Shown: piece after piece, positions 10,911 to 23,107 of the stretch
Position numbering within the stretch: the stretch's first letter is position 1
Layout: the number at the start of each line of letters is the position of its first letter
Assembly: GCA_012064385.1 (NCBI GenBank)
Contig: QRDG01000061.1
Location: forward strand, 554,296-618,295
DNA: 64,000 nucleotides
Source: Puccinellia tenuiflora
Lineage: Eukaryota > Streptophyta > Magnoliopsida > Poales > Poaceae
Direction: 5' to 3'
The notes under the pieces: generated by a model
The model's database searches: none
What the model saw: only the letters and a program-made list of their open reading frames with translations
What the model was told of the DNA's origin: nothing
Made by a program: the position numbers and the translations under genes

Positions 10911-11816
10911 AAATCTTTTCGAAAAGCCGTGTCTGCGGTTATGGACGACTTGGGAATAGACGATAAGACCATAGAGAACCTTAACCTAATTGATATGGCA
11001 GCTAAAGGTTGCATAATCAACGTGTGATAAAGGTTCATTTCCTCGAGGGTGATTCGAGGGAGTGCCTTGGTGGAGATGAGTGCTTTGGCTACAAGATGGT
11101 TCGATGAGAACCAAGATGGAAGTTTACTCTCTTACCCCTTTTATGAAAAATATTCTGAGTAGACGATGCCTTGTGTCATTTATGCTTTTATTACTAAAAA
11201 ATAGATTTATGCAAAACAACTACATATACAGCTTTAGAGCCTCCGTCATCATTGGCCTATATCGCCCTACTAAACTTGCGAGTACATCGTACTCAGTCTC
11301 TCTTTGCTACCTTTATATTTGTATTTCAGAGGAGGACGACACCGAGCAGCTAGGTGGGTTCTTCGTGGACGTCGACTAGTAGTCCGGGGTTCCCAAGTGG
11401 CAGCTTGGGACCGTGGAACAAGCTGGCTTGGGTGATGTTTATTGTAGGCCTCTTAGGCCATATATTTACATCTTGTTGTTAGACAACACTACTTCGCTTC
11501 CGCTTGATGTATTGTTGGATCTGTGATCCTTATTTTTGTGTAATATCTGTATCTTCTCTTATATGAGTTGCTATATGCTTTTGTGTCGTAGAGTCTGCAA
11601 TGTGCCAGTTGTTCCACAAGTCTCGGTCTCTTTACTATACGTGATAGCGATGTCTGAGCTTATGGCATGATCGAGGTGTTGTGTGCCGATGATCCATTCC
11701 GAGCACACCTGCCAATGGGTTTTGGCCTGGGATTGTTAAACCCAGTAACCCTCGATTGTGTAACATGACCGGTTGCACAACGCTTCACTGTATAGTTCTG
11801 GGGTCGGGGCGTTACA
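10911..11816 (+). mobile_element. LTR A, right part with its 3' end
   Basis: Continues LTR A after the Gypsy insertion. It contains 'ttttcgaaaagccgtgtctgcggttatggacgac', shown here only as a location (10916-10949), which matches LTR B at 13937-13975 and, in reverse, the solo LTR at about 19998-20040. It ends GGGGTCGGGGCGTTACA at 11816. The next five bases (tctca) would be its TSD if it is inserted in LTR B. Confidence 0.8.
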
Positions 11817-14800
11817 TCTCATTTCCTCCCCGTTATTTCTCGTGAAAAACCCTAACCCTAGCTCACCGCACTGGCCGCCATGGAGCCGTCGCCGTCGCCC
11901 GTGCATCGCCGCCGCTAGGAGCACCGCCGAGTAGATCGACGCGGGGGAAAAGCTCCGCCTCGTCGCCCTCGTCGTCCTCGTCCATGGAATCATGCCGGGG
12001 AGCCTGGAACCGCCGCCATTTCCTCGTCTTCCTCCGCTCCGGCCGCCGGCCGCCGAGCCCGATTGCCGCCGTCTCCGTCCCTCTCCGACCTCGTCGTTGG
12101 CACCGCCGCATTCAGGGTGAGCTAGGCTACCTCCTGGACATCTTTGTCCCCTCCCTCTCCACGTAGGCCATAGTATCGGTGTAGCTCGCCGTCGGGCCGC
12201 CGCTAAAGCTCTCCGCCGGCCGTGCTCCGGTGACCAATAAGTAGCAGCGCCGCCACTAGATGGTTCGCCTCGGCGAGCCGCGTCCAGCGCAACATGTAGC
12301 ACGTCCTCGCGTGCCCCGCACCGTCGAGCGCATGCTCGACATTGCGCGCGGTCACCGCGCGCGCGCCGGTCGTGCTCAAAAGCGTTCGTCGGTAGTACCG
12401 GGCAGTTAGCCGGAAGTACCGACCGTGAGTGGTTTCGGTACTGGATACCCCTCGTTTTTACCGGAAGTAGCTCGGAAGTTTTACCGGAAGTACCGACATG
12501 ACTGGTACTACCGGGCAGTTAGCCGGAAGTACCGACCACGAGTTTTTTCGGTACTGGATACTTCGACTTGGCCGGTACTACCGGGCCGTTTACCGGTAGT
12601 ACCAGCTCAGCTAGTTAAAATTTGAGAAAACCATAACTTAATAAATATTGTTTCAATTTTTGCAAATGATATACCAAAATGATCAGCAAATCAAAGGCTA
12701 TCTAGTTATGTTAATTTCACAGCATGACAACAACTTTTCCTTTGATGTCATCCTCGAAATGGTTAAAATAATTAAATTTGAATAACCGTTTAATTCACCA
12801 AATATTCATCGTTACTCAGAAACTTGCAAACAAGGTACCAAAATTATCAAGAGAACAATACCTATCTATTCATGTCATTTTCATGCATATTTAAACCACA
12901 TTCAGTACTGTAATAGTTCATAAGCAATGTGTTCATTAAGTTAAATATGGGGTTGCTTTCAAATAATTGCACCAATTATTTGGCACTCCATTTAATTTGT
13001 TAGCTAAATTAAATGATGATATCAGTGCATAAACTTGACATGTCATCATGATTGTGCATTGCATATCTTGTATGCCTGTTATTTATTTGTTCTCCTGTTA
13101 TTGTTTGTGTATCGGTAGATTCAGGAGTCGAGGTTCCCCATCCATACCTCGACGATCCGTGCTTCCAGCCCCGTCAGCAAGGCAAGAGATAACCTAACCT
13201 TCTTGGCATATCTCATCCTATTGTTTTATACAAGTATTTTTCTCCACCATAATATTGCATTCGATTCCAATGTCAACTTTTGGTCAATGTGTAGAGTATC
13301 CTATGAATTGCATGTTCCCTAAACCATTACATGTTTTCCCTCCTATGATCCATAGGTTTGATGTGTTGGCCTGAGTAAATTCATATCTGCAGAATATATG
13401 CTTAGCCATGCTTAGTTGAATGCTTAGTCGTCCGGTGATTATTTCCATGATTATGAAATTGATGGAATGTTCGGACAAGGTGGAAACTTGTGGTAATTAA
13501 TAAAATGCTTAAAAGCTTGTATGAGTTGCCATCGGGGGATGGTGTTTTGTCTCATTATTGCCGCCTAGGTGCGAGTTCTTTACCTCTTGAACCAAGACCG
13601 AGCGTGCTTCCAATGGTAGGAAATATGGAATCCTTACTAACCAAATAACTTGTGCGGGCGTATCCAAGGGTCCTCTAGTTTGCGCTTTCAATTTGCGTGT
13701 GAGTTTTAGGTGGATGAAGGTGCGATGAAGAGGGTGGTGGTGTTTAGGATGTGGCGATGGGGGCAGGATGCTGAAATAGGCATGGGAAAACTTGTCCTGT
13801 CATCACGATGATCCTTGGATAGTCTCATGCGAGGTAAAGGTTTAACCGCGCCCACTTGCCAGCTTTCCCCGGAAGAGAGCTAATCAGGCGAGCCGGACGG
13901 TACCAATGGGTAAATTAGTACACCCCTGCAGGGTTTAATCTTTTCAAAAAGTCGTGTCCAGGGCTATGGACGACTTGGGAATAGACGATAAGATCATAGA
14001 AAACCTGAACTTAATTAAAATTTGGCAACTTGTGTTAATGGTTCGTTTCCTCGAGGGTGATTCGAGGGAGTGCCTTGGTGGAGATGAGTGGTGGATTCTG
14101 GCTACTGTTAGTTCAGTGTGAACTAAAGAAAGAAAGTTTACTATCTTATCCCCTTTCGAAAAACCTTCTGAGTAGTCAATTCCATGAGTCACTTATGTCT
14201 TTAAAAAGGAAAACTAGCTTTATGCAAAACAACTACTATACAGCTTTAGAGCCAATTAACATTGGGCCTATATTGCCCTAGTAACCTTGCGAGTATATCG
14301 TACTCAGCCTTGCTTTGTTGATTATTATTTGTTTTAGAGGAGGACGTCAACAAACAGGAAGGTGGGTTCTATGTTGACATCGACGAGTAGTCTGGGGTTC
14401 CCAGGTGGCAGCTTGGGACGCCTCGGAACAGGCTGGCTGGGATTGTTGTTTATAGGCCTCTTAGGCCATAATTTGGATCTTGTTGTTTAGACAACTATAT
14501 TTGCTTCCGCTTGTTGTAATGATGGGTCTGTGACCTATGATGTGTAATTTGCTATCTTTCTCGTTATATGAGTTGAACTATGATCTCTTTGCGTCGTAGA
14601 GTCTGTGATGTGCCAGATGTTCCGATGTCTTGATCTCTCTATTATGCATTGATAACTATGCCAGTGTTCATGGCATGATCGAGGTGTTGCGTTGCTGATG
14701 ATCCATTCCGAGCACGCCTGCCAAAGGTTTTGGCCTGGGAGTGGTAACCCCAGTAACCTTCGATTGTGTAGCATGGCCTGTGGGTTACATAGTATCTCTG

Positions 14801-14826
14801 TATAATCCCGGGGTCGGGGCACTACA
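11817..14826 (+). mobile_element. LTR B, same family as LTR A, 5' end missing
   Basis: About 3.0 kb. Its right two thirds align with LTR A; it ends GGGGTCGGGGCACTACA at 14826. The left part (11817-12380) is GC-rich and resembles the interior, not the start, of the related solo LTR, so its first few hundred bases are not in the window. The simplest reading is that LTR A's element inserted into LTR B and the missing part lies left of position 1. Short frames here look like chance products of GC-rich DNA. Confidence 0.7.
12386..12606. repeat. Array of CCGG-N5-CCGG-type palindromes in LTR B
   Basis: About ten copies of near-palindromic words such as CGGTAGTACCGG, CCGGAAGTACCG and CCGGTACTACCGG within 220 bp, arranged in two longer units of about 113 bp (starting near 12390 and 12503). 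Confidence 0.8.
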
Positions 14827-16638
14827 AAACGACAAATGTCACCCCTCCCAAGAGTACCTCATAAGAATCTTCCCATCAGAACTTATGATCGTACTGACGA
14901 GCAAAACGCAGCGATCGCAAAGGCCGAAAAAGTTGCGCATTTTGCAAAGAAGAAACCCAAGCCCGTCCCGGTATACATCGAGAAGCAAAAAAGCGTATGC
15001 ACGTGATTTTCTGAACACAAAATCGCAATATGAGTTGCACCATAAGCCAGATGACTATCTACGCACACTTCAGAAGGAAGTGGAGAAGAGCAAATCAAGT
15101 AAAAGTGCAAGCGGGAGCAAATCAAGTAAAAGTGCAAGCGGGAAAAGAAGGAACGTTGCCCAGCTCGGAGAACAGGCCAAACAATCGATCCCACCCCTCA
15201 AGGTGTTATCCGAAGACATTCCCCAGGTGCTGCAGCAGGGATATGGAAGAACCTGCGAAGTTGGCGGCCGCTATGGGTGTGAGTGTTGCTGAATTGCTAG
15301 GTTCCCAAGACGACAAGTTACCCAAGGCTGATGTAGCCCCTACATATGTCCCAGGGAAGCCTTTGGTCAGCAAAGAGAAGTTGAAACAACTGCCAACACA
15401 CATGCGGAATTTGCCTGAATGGTACTTGAGAGAGGTAAAGGGGGACAGAATATTGATCGTGGCGAAAGTCCCACAAGAGTACTTCTTCCGAGCCGAAGAG
15501 GTCCATGTTGAGTTTTCAGAACTCTTCCAGTTATATAATTTCGACGCCCTCGACAAATCTCTCATGAGTTGCTATTGTCTGTAAGTTGTTGAATTCATTG
15601 TCTACATATAAGTTGTTCAGTTTTTCAGTTGTTCAGTTCATTGCATGTAATTATCCTCATTATATCCTTTTGTACTCAATTATGCAGAATGAAGATGTAG
15701 TCTTGTAAAAGAAGGATCTATAATGTTGGGTTCATTGACCCAGATAAAGTACATATAGATACGCTAATGACGAAACCCGACGAGACGGCGAAAAACCTTC
15801 TAAGGTTTCTAACGGAGCAAAATTTCTGTGACCACATACTGTTTCCTTACAACTTCAAGTGAGGGTCTTACTCTGTTGTACACATTCAATTTTGCTTACT
15901 CGATGTTAAGTGTAATTGATGAGTTACTGACGTATATATAAACGTGTGCAGCTTTCACTAGATTCTGCTAGACATTCGAGTTGATAAGGGAATAGTTGAA
16001 GTCATGGACCCATTAAAGAGACACCTGGAAGAGTTCCGCAACATGCAGGACATGCTCGAGAGGTAATTTTCGTGCTATATCGGTCTCTTTCGTTGATTTC
16101 ATGGGATATCAGGTAATGAATAACTCATTCATTAATTCATTTTCTTTGCCGGGCAGGGTTTGGAACCTGTTCAAGAGTGTGGTGACGTGTTCCTTTAGTG
16201 CGAAGCTGACGTTTACTCCGGTCTCGGTAAGTAGTACGAGATATGTCCGCGCATCTCTTTACTTCTAGTTTCAATACAGTTATGATGCTAGATTATTATT
16301 TTGATTGAATTCTATTCTCGTAAAGTGCGCGAGGCAGCCACCGGGGACGCATCTATGTGGATACTACGTTTGTGAGTTCATTCGCATGTTTACCACTGAG
16401 CACAAAGATTATAGAGTCGACGTAAGCAATACATTGACAACATTATTTTATTACCCTCACTTTTTGTTATCATGATTGATATTCATATTGATCTCCTTTT
16501 CTTATATAGTTCGAGAGAATGCGGGATCGGCTCCTACCAGAGCTACGCGTACTAGGAATTGCAGAGAAACTGGCGGGATTTTTTATGAAAGAGATGGTAG
16601 ACGACGCCGGAGAATTTAGTGTGAATAGGCGCTACTGA
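14827..16638 (+). pseudogene. CACTA-encoded protein with C-terminal Ulp1-like (C48) protease domain, decayed
   Basis: Exons inferred from splice sites and frame: to 15580, 15688-15858, 15952-16062, 16157-16226, 16326-16421 and 16510-16638. Exon 1 contains a KSSKSASG duplication (27-bp tandem repeat) and LPTHMRNLPEWYLREVKGDR. The later exons read like a C48 cysteine protease: NFH with catalytic His at the exon 2/3 junction, VEVMDP with the Asp, and QPPGTHLCGYYVCEFI with the Gln and Cys. Breaks: at least two frameshifts in exon 1, a stop and frameshift early in exon 2, and TAG directly after the catalytic His in exon 3. In CACTA elements this protein often accompanies the transposase; its role is not settled. 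The 5' part is lost at the LTR B junction. Confidence 0.75.
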
Positions 16639-17061
16639 TAATCCCCGGCCGTGTAATCGAATAGACGGGCTTAGTCCCGGTAATTGTGATCTCCATGTAA
16701 CTATCAAAATTGTATATATTTGTATGCTCGATTATAAGACAAGTTATCTTATGTATGCACGAACATGTACGGTATGTGGTAGCATAGAAATATATGAAAA
16801 CTATTTTGAAATGAAGAAAAGAAATAAATAAAAGAAAACAAAATGAATAGAATCTTTAGTCGCGGCCCGTTATACGAGCCGGGACTAAAGGGTGTGCCCC
16901 CATCACGCTCCGCGGCGGCCATGTGGAGGGCCTTTGGTCCCGGCTGGTAACAGGGCCGGGACTAAAGGTTGGGCCTTTAGTCCCGCCTGGCCTGTCCCGG
17001 TTGGCCAGCCGGGACTAATGCCCCTCACGGGCCGGGACAATAGGCCATGTCCCCACTAGTG
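14827..17061 (+). mobile_element. CACTA transposon remnant, right end
   Basis: The right terminus is ...CCCCACTAGTG at 17061 (CACTAGTGGGG when reversed). Subterminal direct and inverted copies of 'ctttagtcccgg/ccgggactaaag' lie at 16855-17045. The left end is missing, because LTR B abuts at 14826. The interior carries the 3' half of a CACTA protein gene. Confidence 0.8.
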
Positions 17062-17490
17062 CACGCGGTGGCCATGGTTGTCGCTGCGATCTTCGGCCGG
17101 TATGGCGGCCCTGTTTCCTCCTCCCTTGTGGAGGTCTCCCGAGTCGGGCGCCGGAGCTCGACCGGTCGTCATCTCCAAGTGGTTTGTCCTCGGAGGTTTC
17201 AACCAGGCTGGCGTCAGCGGTTCTTCGCCGGAGGTGAGAGCTCGAGCTTGTTCCTCGTTGATCTCGGCGTTCCCCGGCGGCCAGCGGAGGTGGGGCCCAA
17301 GCACCTGATTGCGTTTTCACTTTTAGTGCTGGGGTGCTTTCTGTAAAGTTGGAGGCCTTATCTTCAAATAGCTGGTTCTTTAGGGCAAGTATGGTTAGGG
17401 GCCTCTCTGAAAATTTGTAGCCGCTGTTGTGATGATATTATAATGCAGCTCTGGGATCCTCTATGGCCCACCCTTGTTCAAAAAAATACT
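17062..17490 (+). other. Possible 3' end of a retroposon (LINE/SINE-like)
   Basis: A GC-rich segment turns into a T-rich 3'-UTR-like part with 'gatgatattataatg' and ends in 'ttcaaaaaaata' (about 17477-17488), as plant LINE 3' ends do. No TSD was found, and no protein is recognisable in the 17015-17350 frames. Confidence 0.3.
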
Positions 17491-18745
17491 CCATAACGTT
17501 GTGACATATTTTACCTCACTTCTGGCACGCATCAGGTAAAGGCGTTTCCATTGGACGGCAGATTGCCGGATTAGGATGGTTTGCGGGGCGAGTTTGAGGC
17601 TTGCGGAATGGTCGGACAGCAACTGGATTACTACCAAGCTTAGTACAAGTGGCCGGCTGGATTTCCACGCAGGACCGGCAATCGCATGGCCTATTATGTC
17701 CCCATCTGTTATCTGCAAGTTGGATTACAAAGATTTTGTTTGAAGGGGACTGTGCGGACCATGAATGCGAGGGTGGAAAAGGTTGACAAGGATGTAATGG
17801 GTGGAGACTCCTCAAGATAACAGGCAAGCACAAAGCAAAGGAAAGAGGACACTAACATCTAGAGATCTTGCACTCTTTACAGCTTACAAATTCCCCGAGA
17901 AAAATTCAAGTCATATCTTCAATATGGTGAAAACACATGTGAACTCGGGTTTCAAAGTGACATATACAAATTTTATAAGAAAAATTTCGTGGTGAAATAA
18001 CAATTTTTATGTTCTCTGAAAAAAGAACAAATGCAGTGATCTGCAAATATATTTTTAAATGTCATTTTGGTCATTGATTTTGTATTTTTTGCATAGAGAA
18101 GCAAAAATATCATTTTATTACGAAATTTGACACTCATGTAGAAAACTTGTATATGTTCATCACCAATTGTTTCCATATATTTTAAAATGTTTTACTATTT
18201 ATTAGATTTTTTATTTGGACAGGTGCATTGAGCTTGGTGGCCAAAGTAAATTTCAGATAACTAGTAGTCTTATATAAATACCAACAGACCTATACAACCA
18301 TATAAGTGATTTTTTTTTCAAAACCAAGGAAAAAACTTTGTGTCACCTCATTAATTAAGAACAAAAGAATTGATCGGTAGTTACGTGTTAGGGAAGGCCT
18401 AAGGAAAACTCGAAGACTACTCTCAAAATATCTCCGTCTTTAGGTAGATTGTATCTATCTGGGGTGTCAGAACAAATGTCCGTAGAGACACTCTCCATTT
18501 CTTTTTCTAAAATCCCAAAGTTGCGCACAAAATTGACATGAAAATTTTATGGTAAATTGCAAAAAAAATTGACATTGCAATTGGCATGCAAACAGAAATT
18601 CATAGCATCCAACACATCATTGGCCTTTGGTCTAAGGAGCGGGAGTGCTTGGGTAGTGCAGTATGCTATTTCCGAATCTTCGCGGCCGACACACCACCAC
18701 CGTCTGTTGAGGTGAGGGTCTCTGACTCTGAACATGTTGAGCTTG
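17491..18745. other. Unassigned intergenic sequence
   Basis: AT-rich, with short ORFs only. I see no protein motif, terminal repeat or RNA gene. Confidence 0.5.
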
Positions 18746-18776
<31 letters not shown>

Positions 18777-18783
18777 ACACACA
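18746..18783. repeat. Compound microsatellite (C)17(AC)10
   Basis: A run of about 17 C followed by about ten AC units, a likely polymorphic and error-prone site. Confidence 0.95.
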
Positions 18784-19231
18784 ATCGTCTCTCATATTTC
18801 ACTAGTGGAAAAAGAGCCTTTTGTCCCGGGTCCAGAGGGCCTTTAGTCCCGGTTGCGCAACCGGGACTGCGCAATCGGGACTAAAGGCCCACTCCTTTAG
18901 TCTCGGTTGTGTTATGAACCGGGACTAAAGGGCCACCACGTGGCCGCTGTCAAGCGCCCAGGTAGGAGACCACACCAACCGGGACGAAAGGTCTGCACGC
19001 TGGGTTTTTTTTGAGGTTTTGCACGCTGGGTTTTAGGGATTAGGGGTTCTTTTACTGTTTTTTGTTTCAATTTTTTTCATTTATTGTTTTCCTTTTTAGG
19101 GTTAAGGTTTTGCATTCAATTCGATGGTACTACATATATACAACATAGAAGGAACCATTACACAACATCGTCATAAATATAAGATCAAAGTGTGACCTAT
19201 TTCTTCGTCCTTGTAGTCGAACCTATTACAT

Positions 19232-22200
19232 TGTAACGCCCCGGGATCGGTACTATGTAGACTTGAGCGATTCCCGCCAAATCCGCATAATAACGATCCT
19301 AGGACGCCCACCAGGCATAACGTGCACGTCGCAACACACACATTATGCGGGTGGAATTGTGATAACATTACAACAGTTCTCGATGGAACCCACAAAGAAC
19401 GTATATACAACAACGACTCACCGAGTGAAGAGCAAAAGATACAATACAAAGATCCAAGTAACAACGGAAGCGAGTAGTATCCGAGTACGGATAAGAAGCA
19501 AATTGGACTAAGAGTCCTGAAGATAAACGAAGGCACCATATCCCTGCCCAGGCCAAGCCTAGCCGGAGGGATTCCCAAGCTAACGTCGTCAGACTTCAAA
19601 CTTGTTGGCTGCATTGGAATAGCAGCCCAGAAGGGGTCAGTACTAGTAGAAGTACTGGCAAGTAATACTCACAAGATATCAAAGCTGAAATTCCGGGGAA
19701 AGAGGGTTAGCGATTGAGGCGGTGGCAAGCAGCACTAACAACTTATAGAGACACGCTACAACTTTCGTCTAAAAGAGTCAAGGTAAGAGAGCGCAAAAAG
19801 GAACCAACTATATACTAACACCAAACATAACCTAGCCGATTCCTTACCAGCCAGTTAAACCACGAGCAGCAAGCCCAAAGGCACTCACACAGTTGGCAAT
19901 TTATAAGTTATTATTTAAGTAATCTATCTTACTAGTCAAGTAATTATCATTAGGTGTAAGTTGTCTATGATCTTGTTAGCCAGCATATTTCACCAAGTCG
20001 TCCATAACCGCGGACACGGCTTTTCGAAAAGATTTAACCCTGCAGGGGTGCACAAATGTAACCACACGCACTTCAACCCTTGTTGCCAGCTATTAGGGCA
20101 ATTCCTAAGGTGTACCGGTAGGGTATCTGACACTACACTTTCCTTCACTACAACACTAGTCCAGGGAACCACCTAGCTAAGTCTGACCCACCTTGAAAGT
20201 CCGGCCGAAGCTCCGAGGTGGACCTAGCCGATGCGAGAACGGTGTCGGGAGGCACACTCATACGATTGCTCCTCCTTCCACACTCGATAAACGAACGCTC
20301 CGCAACCCTACCGTAAGTAACCATCACCTATCATATCTTCCGGAGGCGTCCCATCCGTGTACCTGCAACAATATAATAAAGCGCCACGCAAATGGAAACA
20401 CCCGAACTAAGTTGTGGCGCCCTGGACGAGGCTGCAGATCCGGTACTAGGTCGGGGGGAGTCCCATTTCCTCCCACATGTGGGTAGTGCGCTCAGTCTTG
20501 GATCAGAGGACAAGAACTCGGGTCCTAGGCGACACTAGCAGAACAAATCACCACGATTGGCTTACCGCCAGTGCCTTATCTTTATTAATTATTTCCATCG
20601 CCAAACATTAAGGATTATCATGTGAATTAACCCAACTATCATATTAAGGCATGACTAGATAAAGATAACAAAACTCGAGCAAAACAACCTAAGCATGCAC
20701 TACGACTCGCAAGGCCAACAAGATAAACAAACAGCAGGGTAATAGGATGTGGGGGTGTGGCTATATCATGACTGCAAGGTAAACATGCAAATAGGATCGA
20801 GACACAAGCATCGTAACATAAGGCTAGCAAGGAACAAAAAATAGGAGGTGTAAGAGACAGAAAACAAGCAAAGATAGCAACTGAGTATCACTTGCCTGCA
20901 TTCCGGTAGAGGTAGCAGAACCTGTCGTTGCTCACATCAACTCAACGTCCTATTCCCGAAGAAGCAACAAACACTGGAAACATAAAAGATGCATTTTACT
21001 ACTACGGCAAAAGAAGCAGCATGTTGATGACATGATGCATGACAAATTAAATGTGATTCAATTTTATTTCCTAACACATGGAAAAACATTTTAAATGGGA
21101 TCGGTGCACAATATAAATGCACCGGACAAATCCCATAATTTAGTTGATTTAGTTCGACTAAATGGATAAAGGAGCGATGTTAATTAAGCATGCATGAGTT
21201 TATAAGATACGGATATATATATGGCATAGGGGTTAGGGTTGGGGTCACACATGGGATTGAGGGATCTTCGGGTTGGAAACCGTCGTAGTCGAAGTAGTCG
21301 TCGTAGTTGAAGTAGTCGTTCCGTCCGAAGTTGAAGTAGTCGAGGTAGTCGTTCATCCGGAGTCGAAGTAGTCAAGGTAGTCGACGTCGTGGAAGTAGTC
21401 GTACTCGGGTCGTCGTCGTTGCAGACCTTGGCATTCCGGGCTTCGGGGTCGAAGGGGTCCACTTTAGTCAGAGTAATCGGGGATCTTGTTGGGGTCCGGT
21501 GTCAAGGTAGACCTTGTCGTATCCGTCTTCGGTCGTCGTGGAAGAAGAACTCGTCGTATCCACACGGTCATCGACCTTGTCGTTGCCCGGCACCGGCGTC
21601 ACGGATGGAGAACTCACGTCGGGGATCGTCTTCACGACGGGGACGCAGATCGGGAAACTGCATCGGGGAACCATCGGGGACAGAAACGGGGAACCGGTCG
21701 GGAAACTCCGGGTCGTCGGGAACGAGAAGCGCATCGGGAACATCCGGCTCCGGGAACGACCGTCGGGAAACCAGGGAACAGACGAGGAGCAGCAGTAGCA
21801 CACACACGCAAGGCACGGAGACGGGGACATGGCACCGGGGACGAAGGCGTCGGAGACACGGAGGAGACACGGGTCGGGGTGCGTGCTGCAGGGGACGAGC
21901 TGTAGGGGCACGGCTGTGGGTGGGGACGGGCCGGCCGGAGAGGAGGCGGACGTCCACGGCAGGAGGCAGGGCAGCTCGAGACAGGGAGGGAGGAGCTCGG
22001 GCCGGAGCAGGGCGCGGGAGAAGGGGGGCGGCGGCCGAGCATGGCCGAGACGGGAGGAGGGAGGACAGCGAGGAGGATGGTGACGGCAGCGCAGGTCATG
22101 AGGAGCAGAGGAGCAGGGCGGCTTGGCACGAGATGGAGAGCTTGGCAGCCGCGGGGTCGAGGAGGAGGACGCCGGTCCGGGGAAGCTCAGGAGGAGGGAG

Positions 22201-22894
22201 TTGGAGGAGGAGGATGCAGCCGAAGGGGGGGACGGCGGCGCCGGTGGAGCAGGGAGGGAGGTGGTCGCGGCTAGAAGGAGCAGAGCCCGGCGGCGGGGCT
22301 CACGTGTAGGAGGACGGCCATGGCGCGGAGCTCGGGCGCGGGGCGGCGAGCTGGGGATGGAGGAGGAGCACGTCGGGGAGCGGGTGGAGGCGATGGTGGG
22401 GATCAAGCGGGAGGCAAGGATGGGGAAGAGGACGGCCACGGGAAGAAAAGGGAAGAGAAAGAAGGAATAGAGAAAAAAAAGAGAAAAGAGAGAGAGAGGA
22501 GGGGGGAAAGAAAAAGGGGAGGTGGACGGACCCGATCGCAAAACGATGAAAACAAAGGAGGGTGGCTGCAAAAAGGCAGGGGGTGGGAAAACAAAACTGC
22601 CAGGGGGAAACCCTAGGGTTTGGGGTTAGGTGGGCTTGGGCCGGTTTTTGGGCTACTCTCTCGCGTTCTCAAAACCATTTTTATTTTGCAAAATGATTTT
22701 GGCAATTAAATTTTGAAAACGGAGACGACTGTCTCGGTAAAATATTTTCCGAAAATTTTAGAAAAATAAAATAGGGTTTAATAAAAATAATTTTTGTTGC
22801 CAAAAATATGCGATGCGATGATGCTGATGTCATGATGATACAAAAATAAAATAACAAGCAATTCTAATTTGGGGAAAAACCCCGGGGCATTACA
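19232..22894 (-). mobile_element. Solo LTR, 3.66 kb
   Basis: The ends are TGTAACGCCCCGG and CCCCGGGGCATTACA, flanked by the perfect 5-bp TSD tacat (19227-19231 and 22895-22899). No internal domain is present, so it is probably the product of LTR-LTR recombination. The minus orientation is inferred from blocks shared with LTRs A and B (about 19998-20055) and with the LTR at 47921 (e.g. 'ctgtcgttgctcaca' near 20920). A GC-rich block at 21400-22440 gives long chance frames on both strands. A purine-rich run lies at 22440-22530. Confidence 0.88.
21276..21420. repeat. Minisatellite of about 12 bp (GTCGAAGTAGTC) in the solo LTR
   Basis: About ten imperfect copies of GTCGAAGTAGTC/GTCGTAGTTGAAG words in tandem. 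A second, looser series of TCGGGAAC words follows at 21650-21780. Confidence 0.8.
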
Positions 22895-23079
22895 TACATA
22901 TATAGTACCATATATATATATACAATATCTCTTACGATCCCTACTTGTAGGGATAAAATTCTCCGTCTTTAGATATGACATGTTGTAAGAAGAATGCCGC
23001 CAACTCCTCTTGAATTGCTCGCACGCATTCCTTTGGTAGGAGCCCGTCCCGCATCCGTTCGATCTAATTTAAAGAAGGG

Positions 23080-23107
23080 GGTCAATATATATATATATAT
23101 ATATATA
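23080..23107. repeat. (AT)n microsatellite
   Basis: About 13 AT units in the centre of the CACTA derivative. Confidence 0.9.

Noticed and set aside
1..14826. LTRs A and B as the two LTRs of one element
   Set aside because: No internal domain lies between 11816 and 11817, they are too diverged for a young pair, and B lacks its start. Nested separate insertions fit better.
21389..22571. Frames of 306 and 367 codons on both strands in the solo LTR
   Set aside because: They overlap each other in a GC-rich, repeat-laden LTR region, are Arg/Gly or Ser/Pro-rich, and show no domain.
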